Origin: JBKBKC01 sp046294265
GTDB lineage: Bacteria > Pseudomonadota > Alphaproteobacteria > Rhodobacterales > Rhodobacteraceae
Length of the DNA stretch: 64,000 nt
NCBI GenBank assembly: GCA_046294265.1
Contig: JBKBKC010000012.1
Coordinates: forward strand, 1-64,000
Reading direction: 5' to 3'
Each line of letters begins with the position of its first letter. Within the stretch, counting starts at the first letter, position 1. Position numbers and translations under genes: made by a program. The notes under the pieces were generated by a model. It worked only from the letters and a program-made list of their open reading frames with translations, was not told where the DNA came from and did not search any database. This document shows, piece by piece, positions 61,827 through 64,000 of the stretch.

Positions 61827-62738
61827 ATGCGCGACGCCGAAGCCGAGGCCATCGCAAGGTCCACGCGCAGCGGCTGGCTGCTGTCCACCCCGGCACTGGT
61901 CCTGTTGTTCTTCGCGGCCTCCGGGCCGCTCCTCATCATGCTGGTCTATTCGTTCCTGGCACCGGGGCAGTATGGCAATGTGGTCTGGGAATTTTCCTGG
62001 GACGGCTGGCGCGGCATCCTCTTCACCAAGGATATCTTTGACGGCACCTACAAGCTCGCCGACGCGCATCTGACGATCTTCTGGCGCTCGGTGAAGCTGT
62101 CGCTGATGACCACTGCCGTCACATTCGCCGTGGGCTTTCCCACCGCCTGGTTCATCGCCACGCGGCCACCGTCACAACGGGCGATGTGGCTGTTCCTGAT
62201 CACGATTCCGTTCTGGACCAACCTTCTCATCCGCACCTTCGCGATCAACGAGATCATCCGCAACGAGGGGCTGTTGAACACCGTCCTGATCTGGGCGGGG
62301 GTCATCACCGCGCCGATCCAGATCCTTTACACCGATACCGCCGTGCTGATCGGCATGGCCTATGTCTATCTGCCGCTGATGGTGCTGCCGCTGTTCGCCG
62401 CCATCGACCGCTTCGACATGCGGCTGCTGGAGGCCGCGCATGACCTATACGCCAGCCGCTGGGCCATGCTGCGCCGTGTGATCGTGCCCATCGTGAAGCC
62501 CGGGATCATCGCAGGCTCGATCCTGGTGTTCGTGCCCTCGCTGGGGGCATACGTCACGCCGCGCGTGCTGGGGGGCGGCAAGAACATGATGATCGGCAAC
62601 TTCATCGAATTGCAGTTCGGACAGGGCCGCAACTGGCCGCTGGGGGCGGCGCTCTCGATGACATTGCTTTTGATCGTGATGGGGGCCTTGCTGATCTACG
62701 TGCGCGCGGCAAACCGGGGGAGCAACCCGCATGGCTGA
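61827..62738 (+). CDS. Spermidine/putrescine-type ABC permease (PotB-like)
   Basis: Permease of 303 aa. It has six membrane helices, the first being LLSTPALVLLFFAASGPLLI. The EAA loop is EAAHDLYASRWAMLRRVIVP. PotB features are FWTNLLIRTFAINEIIRNEG and FVPSLGAYVTPRVLGGGKNM. The start is ATG 61827, 5 bp after the ATPase stop, with AGGGGG leader. It overlaps the next permease by 8 bp. Confidence 0.93.
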   Translation: MRDAEAEAIARSTRSGWLLSTPALVLLFFAASGPLLIMLVYSFLAPGQYGNVVWEFSWDGWRGILFTKDIFDGTYKLADAHLTIFWRSVKLSLMTTAVTFAVGFPTAWFIATRPPSQRAMWLFLITIPFWTNLLIRTFAINEIIRNEGLLNTVLIWAGVITAPIQILYTDTAVLIGMAYVYLPLMVLPLFAAIDRFDMRLLEAAHDLYASRWAMLRRVIVPIVKPGIIAGSILVFVPSLGAYVTPRVLGGGKNMMIGNFIELQFGQGRNWPLGAALSMTLLLIVMGALLIYVRAANRGSNPHG

Positions 62739-63534
62739 GCGCCGCTTTTCCGCCGCCCATCTGCCCGGCTTTGCGGTGATCGCCGTGCTTGTGTTCGTGG
62801 TGCTGTATCTGCCGATCATCACGCTGGTGACCTATTCGTTCAACTCCGGCAAGTCGATCGCGGTGTGGGAGGGGTTTTCGCTGCACTGGTATGGCGATGC
62901 CTGGCGGAACCAGGCGGTGAAGGATGCCACCGTCCGGTCGCTGATCATCGCCACCTTCGCCGCCGGCATCGCGACCACGGTGGCCACGATGGCCGCCCTC
63001 GGCACCACGCGGCGCCGCGCGTTCAAGGGACAGACGGCGATCTATGTGGCGATCAACCAGCCCCTGATGGTGCCCGAGATCGTGACGGCCGTGGCGCTCC
63101 TCATCTTCTTCGCGCAGATCAAGGTGGCGACGGGGTATCAGGGCCTTGGCTATCTGATCATCGCCCATGCGGCCTTTTGCATCCCCTTCGCCTATCTGCC
63201 CATACGGGCGCGTCTGGAAGGGATGGACCTGACGCTGGAGACGGCGGCGGCCGATCTTTACGCCAGTGCGTGGCAGACCTTCCGGCGCGTGACGCTGCCC
63301 CTGATGGCACCCGGCATCGCGGCGGGGGCGATGCTGTCGTTCGTCATCAGCCTCGACGACGTGGTGATCACCGAATTCGTGAAGTCGGGCGGCCAGGATA
63401 CCCTGCCCACCTACATGCTGGGCCAGATGCGCCGCGCGATCACACCCGAGGTGAACGCGATTTCCACGGCCCTTCTGGCGCTGACCGTGCTACTCTTGAC
63501 CGCGTTCTTCCTGCTGACGCGCAAGCGGGCCTAA
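62731..63534 (+). CDS. Spermidine/putrescine-type ABC permease (PotC-like)
   Basis: Permease of 267 aa starting MAERRFSAAHLPGFAVIAVL, with six helices. The EAA loop is ETAAADLYASAWQTFRRVTL. PotC-type segments are PIITLVTYSFNSGKSIAVWE, FSLHWYGDAWRN, SFVISLDDVVITEFVKSGGQ and TLPTYMLGQMRRAITPEVNA. It overlaps the previous gene by 8 bp and is followed at 40 bp by the binding protein. Confidence 0.93.
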   Translation: MAERRFSAAHLPGFAVIAVLVFVVLYLPIITLVTYSFNSGKSIAVWEGFSLHWYGDAWRNQAVKDATVRSLIIATFAAGIATTVATMAALGTTRRRAFKGQTAIYVAINQPLMVPEIVTAVALLIFFAQIKVATGYQGLGYLIIAHAAFCIPFAYLPIRARLEGMDLTLETAAADLYASAWQTFRRVTLPLMAPGIAAGAMLSFVISLDDVVITEFVKSGGQDTLPTYMLGQMRRAITPEVNAISTALLALTVLLLTAFFLLTRKRA

Positions 63535-63574
63535 GCCCCGCGATCCATAACCCGAAACCGACAAGGAGAGACCG

Positions 63575-64000
63575 ATGAAGAAAATCCTGATGGCCACCGC
63601 GCTGACCCTGGCCAGCGCACCGCTTGCGCAGGCGGCGGGCGAGTTGAACATCTTCAACTGGGGCAACTACACCAGCCCCGAGCTGATCGAGAAATTCTCG
63701 AAAGAATACGATGTGAAGGTGACGGTCACCGACTATGACAGCAACGACACCGCGCTGGCCAAGATCGAGGCGGGCGGGCACGGCTATGACATCATCGTGC
63801 CGTCCAACTCCTATGTGCCGATCTTCGTGGAAAAGGGGCTGCTGATGCAGCTTGATCCGGCGGAACTGTCCAACCACGGAAACATCGCGCCCGAATGGAT
63901 GAACGTCGACTGGGACCCCGGCCGCCTGTTCACCATCCCGTGGCAATGGGGCACGACCGGCGTGGCCGTGAACACCTCGGTCTATTCCGGCGACGTCAAC
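63575..64000 (+). CDS. Spermidine/putrescine-type periplasmic binding protein (partial, runs off window)
   Basis: N-terminal 142 residues of a PotD/PotF-type solute-binding protein. The signal peptide is MKKILMATALTLASAPLAQA. The mature part begins GELNIFNWGNYTSPELIEKF and has VTVTDYDSNDTALAKIEAGG, GYDIIVPSNSYVPIF and IPWQWGTTGVAVNTS, all typical of polyamine-binding proteins. ATG 63575 has AGGAGAG upstream. The 3' end lies outside the window. Confidence 0.93.
   Translation, partial: MKKILMATALTLASAPLAQAAGELNIFNWGNYTSPELIEKFSKEYDVKVTVTDYDSNDTALAKIEAGGHGYDIIVPSNSYVPIFVEKGLLMQLDPAELSNHGNIAPEWMNVDWDPGRLFTIPWQWGTTGVAVNTSVYSGDVN

Overview
This is about 64 kb of high-GC chromosome (mostly near 70% GC by eye). 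Gene content and order point to an alphaproteobacterium of the Rhodobacteraceae (Rhodobacter/Roseobacter group). Supporting features are the dnaG-rpoD pair, a soxBDAG sarcosine oxidase operon, glcDEF, the MoxR/DUF58/DUF4159 block, an RpoH-type sigma factor next to an RluD-family gene, a BLUF photoreceptor, and an intergenic repeat that carries an A(T)ATTT...CAA(G/A) core. Assignments come from reading motifs and protein similarity by eye; no database search was run.

Layout. 1-1285: scar of broken insertion sequences (IS21 istB and istA pieces in opposite orientation, joined to a truncated IS5-type transposase), ending 35 bp from the rpoD stop. 1320-5400: rpoD and dnaG. 5573-11772: sarcosine oxidase operon soxB-soxD-soxA-soxG followed by an M20 amidohydrolase. 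11962-16011: exported MsrB, a ligase-associated-type DEXH helicase and a sugar-nucleotide epimerase. 16138-19096: an aldo/keto reductase with one in-frame amber codon, divergent from an ArsR regulator-MFS transporter pair and a small cytochrome c, with a perfect palindrome between them. 19372-23528: a BLUF protein, a frameshifted PPOX-family gene, a glyoxylate/hydroxypyruvate-type reductase, an SH3-domain protein, and a cation diffusion facilitator fused to a Cys-rich domain.

23557-33160 looks like a cationic amino acid/arginine module. It has a four-gene polar amino acid ABC transporter and, divergent from it, a TetR regulator, an arginine:pyruvate-type aminotransferase (AruH-like) and a 2-ketoarginine decarboxylase (AruI-like). 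A class III aminotransferase and a glutamine-synthetase-like ligase follow. 33224-38418: LuxR response regulator, M19 dipeptidase, small heat-shock protein with a sigma-32-like promoter and a possible ROSE RNA thermometer, and a run of trypsin-like proteases, one degenerate. 38493-43548: glycolate oxidase glcD-glcE-(membrane protein)-glcF and a divergent DUF599 protein. 43802-52078: GATase-like membrane protein, DUF4159/BatA, DUF58 and MoxR, divergent from DUF1285 and hydroxypyruvate isomerase. 52496-57291: rpoH, a compact acyl-carrier-protein/acyltransferase-like/LnmK-like cluster, an RluD-family synthase and DUF6476. 57351 to end: hybrid histidine kinase, amidase, and a spermidine/putrescine-type ABC transporter whose binding protein runs off the window.

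Genes that could cooperate: glycolate oxidase, the glyoxylate/hydroxypyruvate reductase and hydroxypyruvate isomerase all handle C2/C3 acids. Arginine import, transamination and decarboxylation form a near-complete start of the arginine transaminase route. RpoH and the Hsp20 gene with its RpoH-like promoter share the window. The least explained parts are the ACP/LnmK-like cluster, the CDF fusion, the protease set with a shared C-terminal tail, and the BLUF N-terminal extension. No rRNA, tRNA or CRISPR array was seen.
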